64,000 nucleotides of DNA. Origin: Phragmites australis. Lineage: Eukaryota > Streptophyta > Magnoliopsida > Poales > Poaceae. The notes under the pieces are model-generated. The model was not told where the DNA came from and did no database searches. It saw nothing but the letters and a program-made list of their open reading frames with translations. The stretch spans positions 4,900,501 to 4,964,500 of the forward strand of contig NC_084923.1 in assembly GCF_958298935.1 (NCBI RefSeq), written 5' to 3'. Made by a program: the position numbers and the translations under genes. This document shows, piece after piece, positions 52,777-63,190 of the stretch (the stretch's first letter is position 1; every line of letters begins with the position of its first letter).

Positions 52777-54059
52777 ACTATTAGGCTACGATCGAACTGG
52801 ATTGTATTAGCTTTGGTGCTAGTGAGTTTGTTATATGAAGTATGTTGGAAACATAGATTGTATTGTAATTTGTTATGAACGTATTAGGTGTTGTACCCAT
52901 TTTGTAATAGCTATTGTCTTACTTTATTTTATAATTGAACCATGAGGTTTGAAATCATTGGCATGGCTCACGTTCACCTTCCCGAGCTTCTTCAACTACG
53001 GTATGAAGAGAACCACAGGGGAAGGATGATTTTCCCCCACGAGACGCTGGTCAGGCGCACGAGTAAGTGTGTTACTATATATACCATTTTTATGTTACAA
53101 AACTTTAACTATTTATGTCACATACAGGAGGAGTGCCCAAGGAAACGCAAGCACCAACGACTGGGCGGAGATTAATGCAGAACACATAACCCGGTGGATG
53201 GAGTCTGGCCCAGAGGATGTCGTCGTTCCTGCGGGACAGTACGACGATAGCTCGTACTGGGAGTACCTTGCGTGGTATCAATCACGAACGCGTCTCACCT
53301 TACTCAGCGACAGCGTACCGCCAGCCCCTAGACCCTTCCCCGAAGATCGTGCCCGGCTTCTACATGTGGTGGTAAGTGATGTTGTACTTATAACGATTTT
53401 CATTAGTTTGTCATCCGTATTACTGACATAACCCTCAACAATAACAGACCAAAGCGGGGATCGAAATGCATAGGCATGCGAAGCATGAACGTTGGGAAGC
53501 GAGTGGGTCAGCCACGCGAAGGGATAGGCACCCTCTCCGAGACTACATGAGGACGAGAGGATCTCGCCTTTGGTCCGCGATACGTGGACTAGGTGGTTGC
53601 GCCCCGCGTTATAGGGCATACGACGTACCCGCCATGGACCCGTCCCGTGCCTCCCACAGCAGGCGCTTATCCAGTGCTCATGAGGCACATTCACGGGAGG
53701 CCCCTTCGTCTGCGGCACATCATGGGACACATTCTTCTGCTAGAGCCGAGGAGGTGATACCTGAAGCTCCCGCTCCTGAGGAGTGCATACTGGGTTCCCA
53801 GCCCCCTCCGTTCACACAACCTACTCAAGCTACGCAGACAACTCCACCAGGATTATCAACTCACAACGAGGATGTTGTCGGTGTATTTAGAACCAGGGGT
53901 CCCTAAGTCCCGAGGCCAGGCCGGCCATCCACCACATATCACCACCCTGCAAGGTAGGTAGAAGCTAAGTCCCGGGAGAATGTGCTCGGGGCCGCCGCTT
54001 CTGGTTCCCGAGCACCCTAGTTCCCCGATGATCCGCAGAGCCCAAATACCAAGAAGAAA

Positions 54060-54351
54060 GTGCTCGGGAGAGAGTGCTCGGGGCTGCACGTGGCAGCTCC
54101 CGAGGACTCGGTGCCCCGAAGGTCCCATCAAAGTGCTCGGGAGAGAGTGCTCAGGGCTGCACGTGGCAGCCCTCGAGGACTCGGTGCCCCGAAGGTCCCA
54201 CCGAAGTGCTCGGGAGAGAGTGCTCGGGGCTGCACGTGACAGCCCCCGAGGACTCGGTGCCCCGAAGGTCCCACCGAAGTGCTCGGGAGAGAGTGCTCGG
54301 GGCTGCACGTGGCAGCCCCCGAGGACTCGGTTCCCCGAAGGTTCGCGCAAG
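54060..54351 (+). repeat. 73-bp tandem repeat, four copies, in the solo LTR
   Basis: Units beginning GTGCTCGGGAGAGAGTGCTC start at 54060, 54133, 54206 and 54279, a strict 73-bp period with few differences. They lie upstream of the LTR TATA box and could act as enhancer repeats (inference). Confidence 0.9.
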
Positions 54352-54833
54352 ATCATTCAACGACCCGAAGGGTCCCGTCGTCAGGGTGTCATCCAGTCAA
54401 AGGCCCAATGCCGCATTTAATAGGCACGCGCGGTCTGACATCCTGACATCCTGATATTCTCAACTGCCCACGCCCCAGTGTCAGACCCTGCCATACACTG
54501 GCAGGGGGGCGTGGGTCCATTAAATGCACGGGTCCCGTTCCGTTTCATCCAGGTGCCTCGGGATAACGTTGCCAAAATCGAAGCGCTCGGCCTGCCACCC
54601 TGCCCTGGCAGAAGAACAAGACAGGGTGGGCGCACCGGGCACCTCTGAGGCTGCCCGGTGGGCCCCTTTCATGGCGCCCCGAGGCTCCCGCAGCGGCTGG
54701 TGGTCGAATGCGCGCCGCATCTCTCCACCGCCCCTGTCACTTCGCCAAGATGAAATGATTACGCCTTTCTCCGTGGCACCTTGGCATTCACGTCCCCTCT
54801 TTCCCATTCAGGATATGTTGAGGTCGGCGCGCC

Positions 54834-54840
54834 TATAAAA
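54834..54840 (+). promoter_or_regulatory. TATA box of the 1.4-kb solo LTR
   Basis: TATAAAA in GCGCCTATAAAAGGAAAG, followed by a purine-rich leader. Confidence 0.6.
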
Positions 54841-55969
54841 GGAAAGGATGGAGAACGCTAAAGGGAAGAGGAGAGAGGAAGAGCCCCCGACCACAAGACG
54901 ACCAAGAGACCAGACAACCAACAATCTCCGGCGAACCAGGCCAAAGATAGATCAACAGACACTCGAACCAGCTCAAGTTAAGCTAGAACGGAAGAGCCTC
55001 AAGCTCTTTGTAAACAGTTCTCCCCTTAGAACCAGATATCTCCTTGAAGAATCCCCTTCAAGGATAAATATAGCGCTCATACAGGAGTAGGGTGTTACGC
55101 CTCCGTGCGGCCCGAACCTGTCTAAAACCCGGCGTACCCACTTTTCCTTGCATTAGGGTGATCGTCTCCCACCAGCCATCGCATTTATTTCCGTTCCCGA
55201 TTATTTCCCACACAAGCTTTCCCATGATCATTCCCCCGGCCGAATCTCTAAAAAGGGGTCTCTCGGGATCCCTGCGACAGGAGTTCACTCTCCGACATAT
55301 GTCATTGACTACACACAGCAGACGCCCACCTGGAGTGGCACTCAAGATTTTGACTGGGCTGGTGCATTGCAATCGAGCAGCTTCACCGAGCTACTGAGCG
55401 GCCAATACCCCCAATATCCCGATGCACCAGAGGGTTCACACTGGTACCAAGAAGCTGGGACTTCATCATTTTGGACTCCCACCGAGCACGTACTACCGGC
55501 AGTCACACTCCCGCATGACGATCCTATAGCGTGGTATATGCAGGGCCAAGTTAGCGGTTCTGGATACACATTCGGCGGAGTTGGAACACATCATGAAGAC
55601 GAAGATGAGGACCAAGGGCACACGTGGCAGGGGCCAGCTCAGGCGGCTGGGATGAGGGCCACACACCCGCCAGACGCTTACACTCCTGAGGATTTCTTGC
55701 GGTGTCGGCATCATTAAAGAGCCATTTGTACTATGCCATACACTATATTATGTACTCATTTGTACTATGCCATACACTTCAGTGTTCAAGTAATTACATT
55801 TAGTTTACATAATCTTTTTTAACTAATTATGACACATAACTTATTTATCAGTAACTTATTAAGTATTTGTATATATCATTTTCGACATTTCATACATGTT
55901 TATTGTTTATTAAATAACCAGCGAATCGTGCTTTGGTGCAGACCAAAAAAGTTGCAGGGAAATCTCAAT

Positions 55970-56911
55970 ATGGCGAGAAATTCTACTACTGCCTTCCCAT
56001 GGACATATACAACTATCGATATAGCATTAACTGCCTGCTTGCAGGTTGTGCGTGAAGGGAAGGATGATCCCTTTAAAGAGAGCAACCTAATCCAAGCTGT
56101 GTCTAAATTGAATACAAGACCGCCATGTTCTGCGTTCACCGTTCCACTTCTACATGTAACAACCGACGACCTTAGGGCCCTATTACATGAGTGCCGCCGA
56201 ATATACCTCAGGGTTTGCGAACTAGCCGACCATCCTTCTTTACTGGGTTTCTGTATGAGGCAACGAAGGATGGCGATGTTGCCCGACCAGTATGCATCCC
56301 ACATACAGGTTCGTCATTTTCTATTTCATCACTATAGTTGTCTTATTGTTATTGATTCGAATACCCATCTTCTGCTTTAGGCATTCCTAGAAGACGCGGA
56401 GTTAATCAACAAAGAAATACCACACCTCTTGGCAATGCAAATGCTCTTCGGCGGGGGTGTGCTGCCTGGTTCGCGTCGAAGACGACGAAGATCAGCGAAC
56501 CCAAGGGGTACAAGAGCTGATGAAAATTTGATGCCACTAATGCCTCGACGTTCCACCAGCCACACAGGAGAAGGTTCAACTCTTACTACAAGAGCACATC
56601 CTACTACCGTGATACCTGAAGACGATGACGACGACGACGATTTCATGCCACCAATGCCTCGGCGTTCCACCAGCCACACAGGAGAAGGTTCAACGAACAA
56701 TACAAGAGCACGTGCTCGAACCGTGATACCTCCGGACGACGACGATGACGACGATTTCATGCCATCTATGCCTCGACGTTCCACCAGCCACAGCCACACG
56801 GTACAAGGTTCAACGAACCATACAAGAGCACGTGCTCCAATCGTGATACCTCCAGACGATGACGATGATGACGATGATTTCATACCACCAATGCCTCGAC
56901 GATTTTGTTAA
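55970..56911 (+). CDS. Unknown transposon-borne protein with three acidic repeats
   Basis: Two exons, 55970-56308 and 56381-56911, with a 72-bp GT-AG intron, give 289 aa with no stops. I do not recognise the family. The first 113 residues look globular (TTIDIALTACLQVVREGKDD, LLHECRRIYLRVCELAD). After a short helix (ELINKEIPHLLAMQMLFGGG) comes a basic stretch SRRRRRR (about 144-150), a possible nuclear signal. The last 125 residues contain three repeats of about 39 aa, each joining PMPRRSTSH, a Thr/Asn/Arg-rich link, VIP and a run of seven or eight Asp. It lies 250 bp after the mobile-domain frame and inside the Mutator-like element, so it is probably an accessory gene of that element. It is the only gene there without visible damage. 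Confidence 0.65.
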
Positions 56912-57103
56912 TCTACATCATCACTTTCTATTGCCATTTTAAGATGATCACTGATACCTTATTAATCTTGCGCATGTTCGAATATACCCTGTTAAGACTA
57001 TTGGTCGCCTTAAAGACTGTTTTTTTACTCATGCATTTTAAAATGTTTTAGATTAGCAAATTTTTAATTTTGTTACATAAATTACACAATCAAATCACAT
57101 AAA

Positions 57104-57386
57104 TGGGAGGAGTACGAACAAAAAGCATATTTCGGCACACGGTGTGCCGAATACCAACTGTATTCGGCACACCGTGTGCCGAAATATGCTTTTTGGTTGT
57201 ATTCGGCACACGGTGTGTATTCGGCACACGGTGTGCCGAAAATGCCTTTTTCGGTACACCGTGTTCCGAAAAATCATTTTCGGCACACCGTGTACCGAAT
57301 ACATGTGCTAAAATTGTAAATACGAAAAATAGTTGTCCATTTAAGCAAATACGGTCACGTATGTTGTACAAAATCGAATTTTGGCC
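57104..57386 (-). repeat. Right terminal inverted repeat with six palindromes
   Basis: Inverted match of 49137-49440. Six complete or partial copies of CGGCACACGGTGTGCCG lie at 57133-57297, including one truncated copy (CGGCACACGGTGTG, then TATT) that looks like a deletion between adjacent units. Confidence 0.9.
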
Positions 57387-57396
57387 CCTTTTCGCC

Positions 57397-59961
57397 CGAA
57401 TCCCGGATGCTGGCATGCAACTCCGTGGGCAACTAGTATAAATATTGTTCGATTTTTTTTGAAAAAAATAACTATATATGTTGTTGATATCGGTAGTTGT
57501 TAAATTTTAATAAATATGTATTGTATTCTGACTTAACAAACTATTTATATTCTCTGAGCCTTTTATCACTTGCAGTCCAGCATTTTAAAGTCTAATTAGC
57601 CCCTGATAAGATAAAAACAGATTGAATTTGGACGGATAATGCTCTTACCATATCTATATCTTTTTTGTCGGATTCATAGTCAGAAGTGGATATTGTAGAC
57701 ACAAATTCAAATACGAATTGTTTCGAAGTTAGAGTCGGACCAGGAACAGACTAAAATAGTCAGATATTACTCGTGTACACGGACATGCAAGCAACAGGTA
57801 GCATGATAGCAATCATGCTAGTTAGCATTAAGATTGTGTGGGTTTCATCTCTATTCCGAAGCTATCTATCATCTTCACTAGAATAAACTTTTGTGAGTAT
57901 GTATATTCACATGCATTGCTAAAATCTCACTTAAAATACTGTAATCAGTCACCATTGTATTTTTTAAAGAGCTAAAAGCCTAAAGGAGTCTAAACAGATC
58001 TAGTTTTTAGGCAAACAAATATAAAACAATATATGCATATCACATGGTTCAATTACAAGGAAAAGAAATCGATAGCTATTCTATTTTTTTTTTACGCACG
58101 CAAGAGACATGCACACTACCACATAGAAATACTACAACTTTTATCAAATGAGTATATATAGTAGGCAATAACTAGTAGCAAAATTCAAAATTTTACATTG
58201 CATAAATAGATATAATCCATACTCTATCTCGTATATAGTATTAGTCTAGGTTAGAGGCAACGGATCCAGTAAAATATGAATAATCCTATCTAAAAATCAA
58301 ATAATACGCATCTACTAGATTTTTTAATACCATATATATATATAACTATCTATATCCGTACTTACATTTATATAGATTTATATAAAAAAACCTTACCGTA
58401 GTCATATTTGTATCCGCACGGATCGGATCAGATCGAAAACTATTTGTTTCACTTTCACCCCCAGCTCACGGTGGCCAAAATGTGCAACGTACTTTGGTCA
58501 TCGAGCAATTTTTTTAACCATGTACATCTGTCATTGAAGTGCTGGGCCCACTACTGGCCCGCATGCAACTGCTACTTTGCGATGGAATAATAAAATGATT
58601 TGGTGATGTGTGCATTCTAGAAACTTTCGTACATTTTCCTTTCGTCCATAAAATCATTTCCAGATACTTAAAAAGTATGTGTCCATACTATTATAATATT
58701 TATGAAGCCTATTACATAATCTCTATTTTTTAATTTTCAACAACTATCATATTTTTTAAATTCTATTACTTTTCACCACTCTTTAAACCCACAATCATCT
58801 TCCGTTCACGCCGTCCTATATCCCTAACGATTCGATCCGGCATAACTGTAGCACAAAAGCAGCATCAGCCGGATTTCACGCCGTCCTATATCCCTAACGA
58901 TTTGATCCGGCATAACTGTAGCACAAAAGCAGCATCAGCCGGATGTTGTATACAGGACGAGATCGATTGGTAAAATCACTGGTAGCACCGGAAAGCGACT
59001 TCGCTGGAGTTGGCCTAAGATTTTGCGCGCGTACGTAGAGCTTCGTTGATGCTGACAACTACGTTGTTTTACACGTAAAAAAAAACTGAGCTCTTGCATT
59101 GGTTATCCGGATGCAATACATTATTCGCACGATCTATTCTTCCGACAGAAAATTAAGGTCGCATTACACCATTTTAGCATATCATTGCTGGCTCGGGCAC
59201 ACCAGGAGCTGGCCGAGTGCGAAATGGTCTGGCCATCTGACACTTGTGAGGAAACGTGGGAACGGCCAAGGACGTGGGCGCACGATGGTTACAGAACTGC
59301 TATTGAATACCGCGTCGGCAAAAGGTCGCAATCATTCGCCAACTTGTCAAACCTAATGCCGTGATCAACCAACCAGTCAGTCGCAAGAAGAACTGCTGTG
59401 TTTTCCCCAATCTGTTCCACATGACTACTGTCTCCGATAATCCGAGCTACGAACTTGGGAAAACACCGCATCGTTTCTTGGCATTTGCTCGTCACTTTGC
59501 AGTCAGAAATTGAACACGCTTGGACCAAATCAAAGAGTCAGAGCGTTTCGCGCACAGAAATGGAACATGCTTGGATCAAATCAGAGAGTCAAGAGAGTTT
59601 CCGTGTGAAGTTCTCAACTGAAGCATTGGCGAGGACAATTATACTGCTAATTCTCAACTGAAGCATTGCCAAGACACAACTTTTATACACTAATTCCGTT
59701 ACGATCTCTCACAAAATCTCCCTTTTGGATAGATTATTGACCCTCGCCCACCCTACATGCTACACCCGATCCTCAAAAAGAAAAGAAAATTAAAGGAAGA
59801 ACAGAGAAAAGAAAAAACTACTCCATAATCCATGTACAAACCTGCAACAAAAGGAAAGAGAAAAGGAGCGAGAAGAAGAAGAAGAGCACAAGGTCTGTGT
59901 ATGCATCATACGTGTGTGTATGTATAGGCAGCTGGAATCCGCCGCCGTGCGCGCGCGTCGT
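57397..59961. other. Intergenic region right of the Mutator-like element
   Basis: AT-rich sequence without a recognisable gene. The frame cut by the Mutator-like element continues for 15 codons to a TAA near 57439. A 70-bp tandem duplication lies at 58805. From 59750 the sequence is probably the 3' UTR of the small minus-strand gene. Confidence 0.45.
58805..58944. repeat. Near-exact 70-bp tandem duplication
   Basis: Units beginning TTCACGCCGTCCTATATCCC start at 58805 and 58875 and differ at one base (GATTCGATC versus GATTTGATC). Confidence 0.92.
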
Positions 59962-60162
59962 CTAGCGGAGGACGCGCGCGAGGCCGGCGAGGACGCGGGA
60001 GAGTCCGAGGCGGAAGCGTACGACGGCGCCGTGGGAGTAGGGCGCGCAGTCGCGGCAGACGGCCTCCATGGCCTCGACGAAGAGGCTGAGGCTCCGCACC
60101 GGCGGCACGTACAGCGTCAGCGGCGCGGCCGAGAAGGCCAGCGCCATCAGCAGCTGCAGCAT
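59962..60162 (-). CDS. Small conserved plant protein of unknown function, 66 aa
   Basis: A 66-aa frame with no introns on the minus strand. I chose ATG 60162-60160 because an in-frame TGA lies just upstream. The product starts MLQLLMALAFSAAPLTLYVP, a hydrophobic segment followed by PVRSLSLFVEAMEAVCRDCA and an Arg-rich helix. I recall short plant proteins with this layout (hydrophobic start, PPIRSLNLFVE motif, amphipathic Arg end) but no function. The N-terminus could be a signal anchor. The sequence is far more GC-rich than its flanks, as usual for single-exon grass genes. Fairly sure it is real; the role is unknown. Confidence 0.7.
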   Translation of the reverse strand: MLQLLMALAFSAAPLTLYVPPVRSLSLFVEAMEAVCRDCAPYSHGAVVRFRLGLSRVLAGLARVLR

Positions 60163-61249
60163 CTCCGAAGGCGCCTCAAGAGTCAATCAGATCCTATCGA
60201 TCTTGGCCGGGAGAGGTGGGAGCTAGCTACTGGTGGGGCGGCACCAATCACTGGCCCGCTGCGCGTCGTCTGTCTTGCCTGGCGGTGATGGGCGCGCACG
60301 GCGTATGGTGGAGAGGGGAGTTGAGAGTTGCCCGGGATGCTGCCGGGCTCGTCTCGATGGTTTCGTTTTCGGCAGCTTTGGCTGTGCGTGTCAAGTGTTT
60401 GGATTCGAGCTGGCTCCGCTTTTGTAGCCGGATGGTGAAGGAGATAAGCACGGGAGCAGAAGCGTCTTCTGGAGCGACGTAGTGTGCGTGAGTGCTCACT
60501 TGACGTCGGAACCTGGAAGCCTTCTCGGCACGGCAGGCAGAATTCTGTGGGCCGATGCAGGAGGCCACTGCGCGTCTGCGCCTGCGTCCAATTCATCCGC
60601 AAAAGAACAATTCTTTTTTAGCTAGGACGCGTCTCCAGAAGAATAGTTGTTGATTATGTAAGCGAAAGGCATGGCTAGTACTATACAAATTTACGTGGCA
60701 AAGTCGCTTACCACGTAAGCAAACGAAATTCCACTTTGATTAGTCGGCGCGTTTGGGGTTTTGCGGTGTTGAGCATCTGAAAGCGAGAACCTCGTGAGAG
60801 CTAGCAAAAGAAAGGAAGCTAGCTCGATCACATCCGTGCCACCCAAACATGTGGTTTGTAAAAAGTCTGTTTCGATCGTTAAGCCACGCCTGTAAAAAGA
60901 AGGTGTTTTGGTTTGGCGCAAACCACGCCCGAAAAAGTCGGTGCAAAACGAAAATAATTACGTAGCCAGCAACACATGAACCTCTATTCTGTGAGCTAGA
61001 TGCCAACAGTACATACACTGCATATTTACTTGGATTACTCCTGTACTGAAATGAGCAGTGGAGCTTCTTGTATCAGAGGAGTCCCCCGATAATTGTAGTA
61101 CTAAATTACTCGGAAAAATAAGTGAAAAAATGTCTTGATTTGTATATGATGAAGTATTAATAATAGTTGATGTGTCTTTAATTTAGTTAGTATGTGTTTA
61201 TGGATATTTATTCTTGTTTGTATCTAACTCGAGTCGGTGGTGTTTGAAC
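60163..61249. other. Promoter side of the small gene and spacer
   Basis: The first 450 bp or so are GC-rich and should hold the leader and promoter of the 66-aa gene. Beyond 60600 the sequence is ordinary spacer with no recognised motif. Confidence 0.4.
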
Positions 61250-63130
61250 TTAACGAATTCTTCTCTGTATGCAGAAAATTATACACACTGATAGTTCCGG
61301 TGTAGACAGTGTATACTTGCAGGACTATTTCTTAAAAAGAGTAATTTTTCAATTGAAACTAGAGATCAATACACCGGAAGATCCGATGAATGTGGTGGCT
61401 ACATCGGAGGGTATCACCGGAGCATTTTGAAGCAGAAATGAAAGCAAACACTAGATAGTCCGGTGATGGACTTTGAGAGCGTCGGAGTATTTTCTGCAGA
61501 GAGGAGATTTTTTTTGGCCAAATCTGCTTATGTACATCGGACAGTCCCGTGCTGTAATTGTGAACACCGGAGAATGCACCAGACCTTTTGTTGTAGAGAA
61601 ATTGCAGGAGGGTGGTTCAGTAGATTGACACACGCCATATTATCCAGTGATGGATATGGGATCACCGGAAGCTTTTACTGGACCTTTTCCAGTAGAGAGC
61701 AAATTTTTACTAGAATAGATAATGTTACACTCACCGGATGATTCGGTGTTCAGAGCAGAACACACTAGAACATCTGGTGTTCACGTTTTCTGCAAAATGT
61801 ATCCTGAGTTAAAGTTTTTGATTTTGTTCTAACATGAAGATGTTTTGGAGTGTGAAGAAATGTGTTTATTTGTTTCATAGTGTGCAGGTGATAGCTACAA
61901 CTTTACCGTCGACGGTGGGTGATCTGGGCTAAGCGGGTGCTTTGTGCCGAACGATCATGGAGGGTCGGATGGAGTCAAGAGTGATCCTAGTTGTACATAT
62001 GAAGGCCAAGCGAAGCATGAAACGGGGGATGAAGATGGCTTGTTGACAAAGTCAAGCGAAGGGGATGCCGGTGCAAGTGACACGGCGGCCTGAGGGATCG
62101 GGAGCGGGAGAGTCTTGTCGGCTGTCAATATTGCAAGACGGATGACACGAGTCATCATCGTAACGCTTGTTTCAGGTGGAAGCAAGTGACGACTAGTCAC
62201 GCTTTGAGTAGCGTGCTAGGGTTTCGCGGTTTGACCTCAAAACCGTGGGAGGACTAGTGGAGTACGTGGCACTATCGCGAAGCTTGCATCGAGGCTTAGC
62301 AAAGTCGTAAAGGTGACACGGTCATCTGATGAATAGAGAAGAAAATAGACTAAAATGCCTTCAGTGATAGATAGAAGTGTACTACAAGAGAGTAGTATTT
62401 TGAAAAACAAAAACTAAAAAACTTAGGGGGTTAAGTTTTTCAACCTATAAATAGAGGGGTATGGCTATGGGAGAGAATAAACCAGCTATTTGAGCTTCTT
62501 GTGTCACCAATATGAGAGTATTGTGTTAGGGTTTTAGTGGAAAAGAGGATGATTGCTTAGCCTATGTAGTAGATGAGAGTTTTGAGAGAAAAATCTTTGT
62601 AATCTGCCTAAAATAGAACTGATCTCTTTGAGTAATGAAGTTTATTTTATTTCATGTGCTTGAATTCCCCCCTCTCTTGGTTCCCTTACCATGTATGCAA
62701 GTTTTTCTTTTTCGTTTTTATTTTTTAGCTGAAATTTCAGCACCTTGTGAGATCATTCTTCTTATTGCTAGAGGCATAACATTCGTATATACACGTTTAT
62801 ATGATGGGGATTTGAATTTTCTTACTTCTAGACAATACATTTAGAGAGTTTCGTTGCTTAGTATTCATCTTTTCTTGTTTCTCTGATAGTTGTGATCTTT
62901 CGAGTGCTAAGACACATGAATTGATCTTAAATGAAATATATGATTCATATACCATCCATAGAGTCGTATTGTCTCGATTTTCTCTTTTTAAATTTTCTCT
63001 TGATTTTTGTTTCCTATTAAGTTTTGAGGTGCGTTGGGTGATCTAAATAGGAGAAGATCATCGATTTCGCAAGAAATTTATTGAGACGTCTATTCGCCCC
63101 TCATTAGTCATCAATCTCGTTCTTATAATT

Positions 63131-63143
63131 GGTATCAGAGCCA
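63131..63143 (+). other. Primer-binding site, initiator Met tRNA
   Basis: TGGTATCAGAGCC is an exact match to the usual plant retrotransposon site and lies two bases after the LTR end. Confidence 0.9.
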
Positions 63144-63190
63144 GTTTGATCACTTGTTGACCTTAACCGGCTTTGTGATCCGTAGGCGAT

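Larger units (their letters stand above)
53876..55279 (+). mobile_element. Solo LTR of 1.4 kb inside the Mutator-like element
   Basis: It starts TGTCGGTGTA and ends CTGCGACA, with the CTCGGGATCC(C/T)TGCGACA end seen in several grass LTRs. It has a TATA box at 54834 and no coding domain. The flanking five bases (GATGT and GGAGT) match at only three positions, so the TSD is doubtful. Removing the LTR plus five bases restores the host reading frame. Confidence 0.78.
52942..55717 (+). pseudogene. Plant-mobile-domain-like ORF of the Mutator-like element, split by a solo LTR
   Basis: A start-like frame at 52942 (MAHVHLPELLQLRYEENHRG) and spliced pieces (about 53132-53371, then from 53448) encode NDWAEINAEHITRWM, YWEYLAWYQSRTRLTLL and a Ser/His/Pro-rich tail. 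The W..Y..WY...TR pattern is typical of the C-terminal end of plant mobile domain proteins, a family often linked to transposons. The first exon does not join the next in frame, so one junction is wrong or frameshifted. The frame is interrupted at 53876 by a solo LTR, resumes in register at 55285 (SPTYVIDYTQQTPTWSG) and stops at TAA 55715-55717. Function unknown; the family is tied to transposon silencing in Arabidopsis. Confidence 0.6.
49137..57386 (+). mobile_element. Full-length Mutator-like element, 8.25 kb, TSD CCTTTTCGCC
   Basis: Exact 10-bp duplications CCTTTTCGCC lie at 49127-49136 and 57387-57396. The outer ends are GGCAAAAATTCG and, inward from the right, GGCCAAAATTCG. The terminal inverted repeats run about 280-300 bp with high identity. 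Inside are a MURA transposase gene (50180-52776), a second frame resembling a plant-mobile-domain C-terminus (52942-55717, split by a solo LTR) and a third gene (55970-56911). All three read left to right. The transposase has four in-frame stops, so movement now would need help from another copy. The intact TSD and similar ends still suggest recent activity of the family. Confidence 0.93.

Noticed and set aside
54060..54420. Long open frames on both strands over the 73-bp repeats
   Set aside because: They arise from a GC-rich tandem repeat with few stops in any frame and lie in an LTR.
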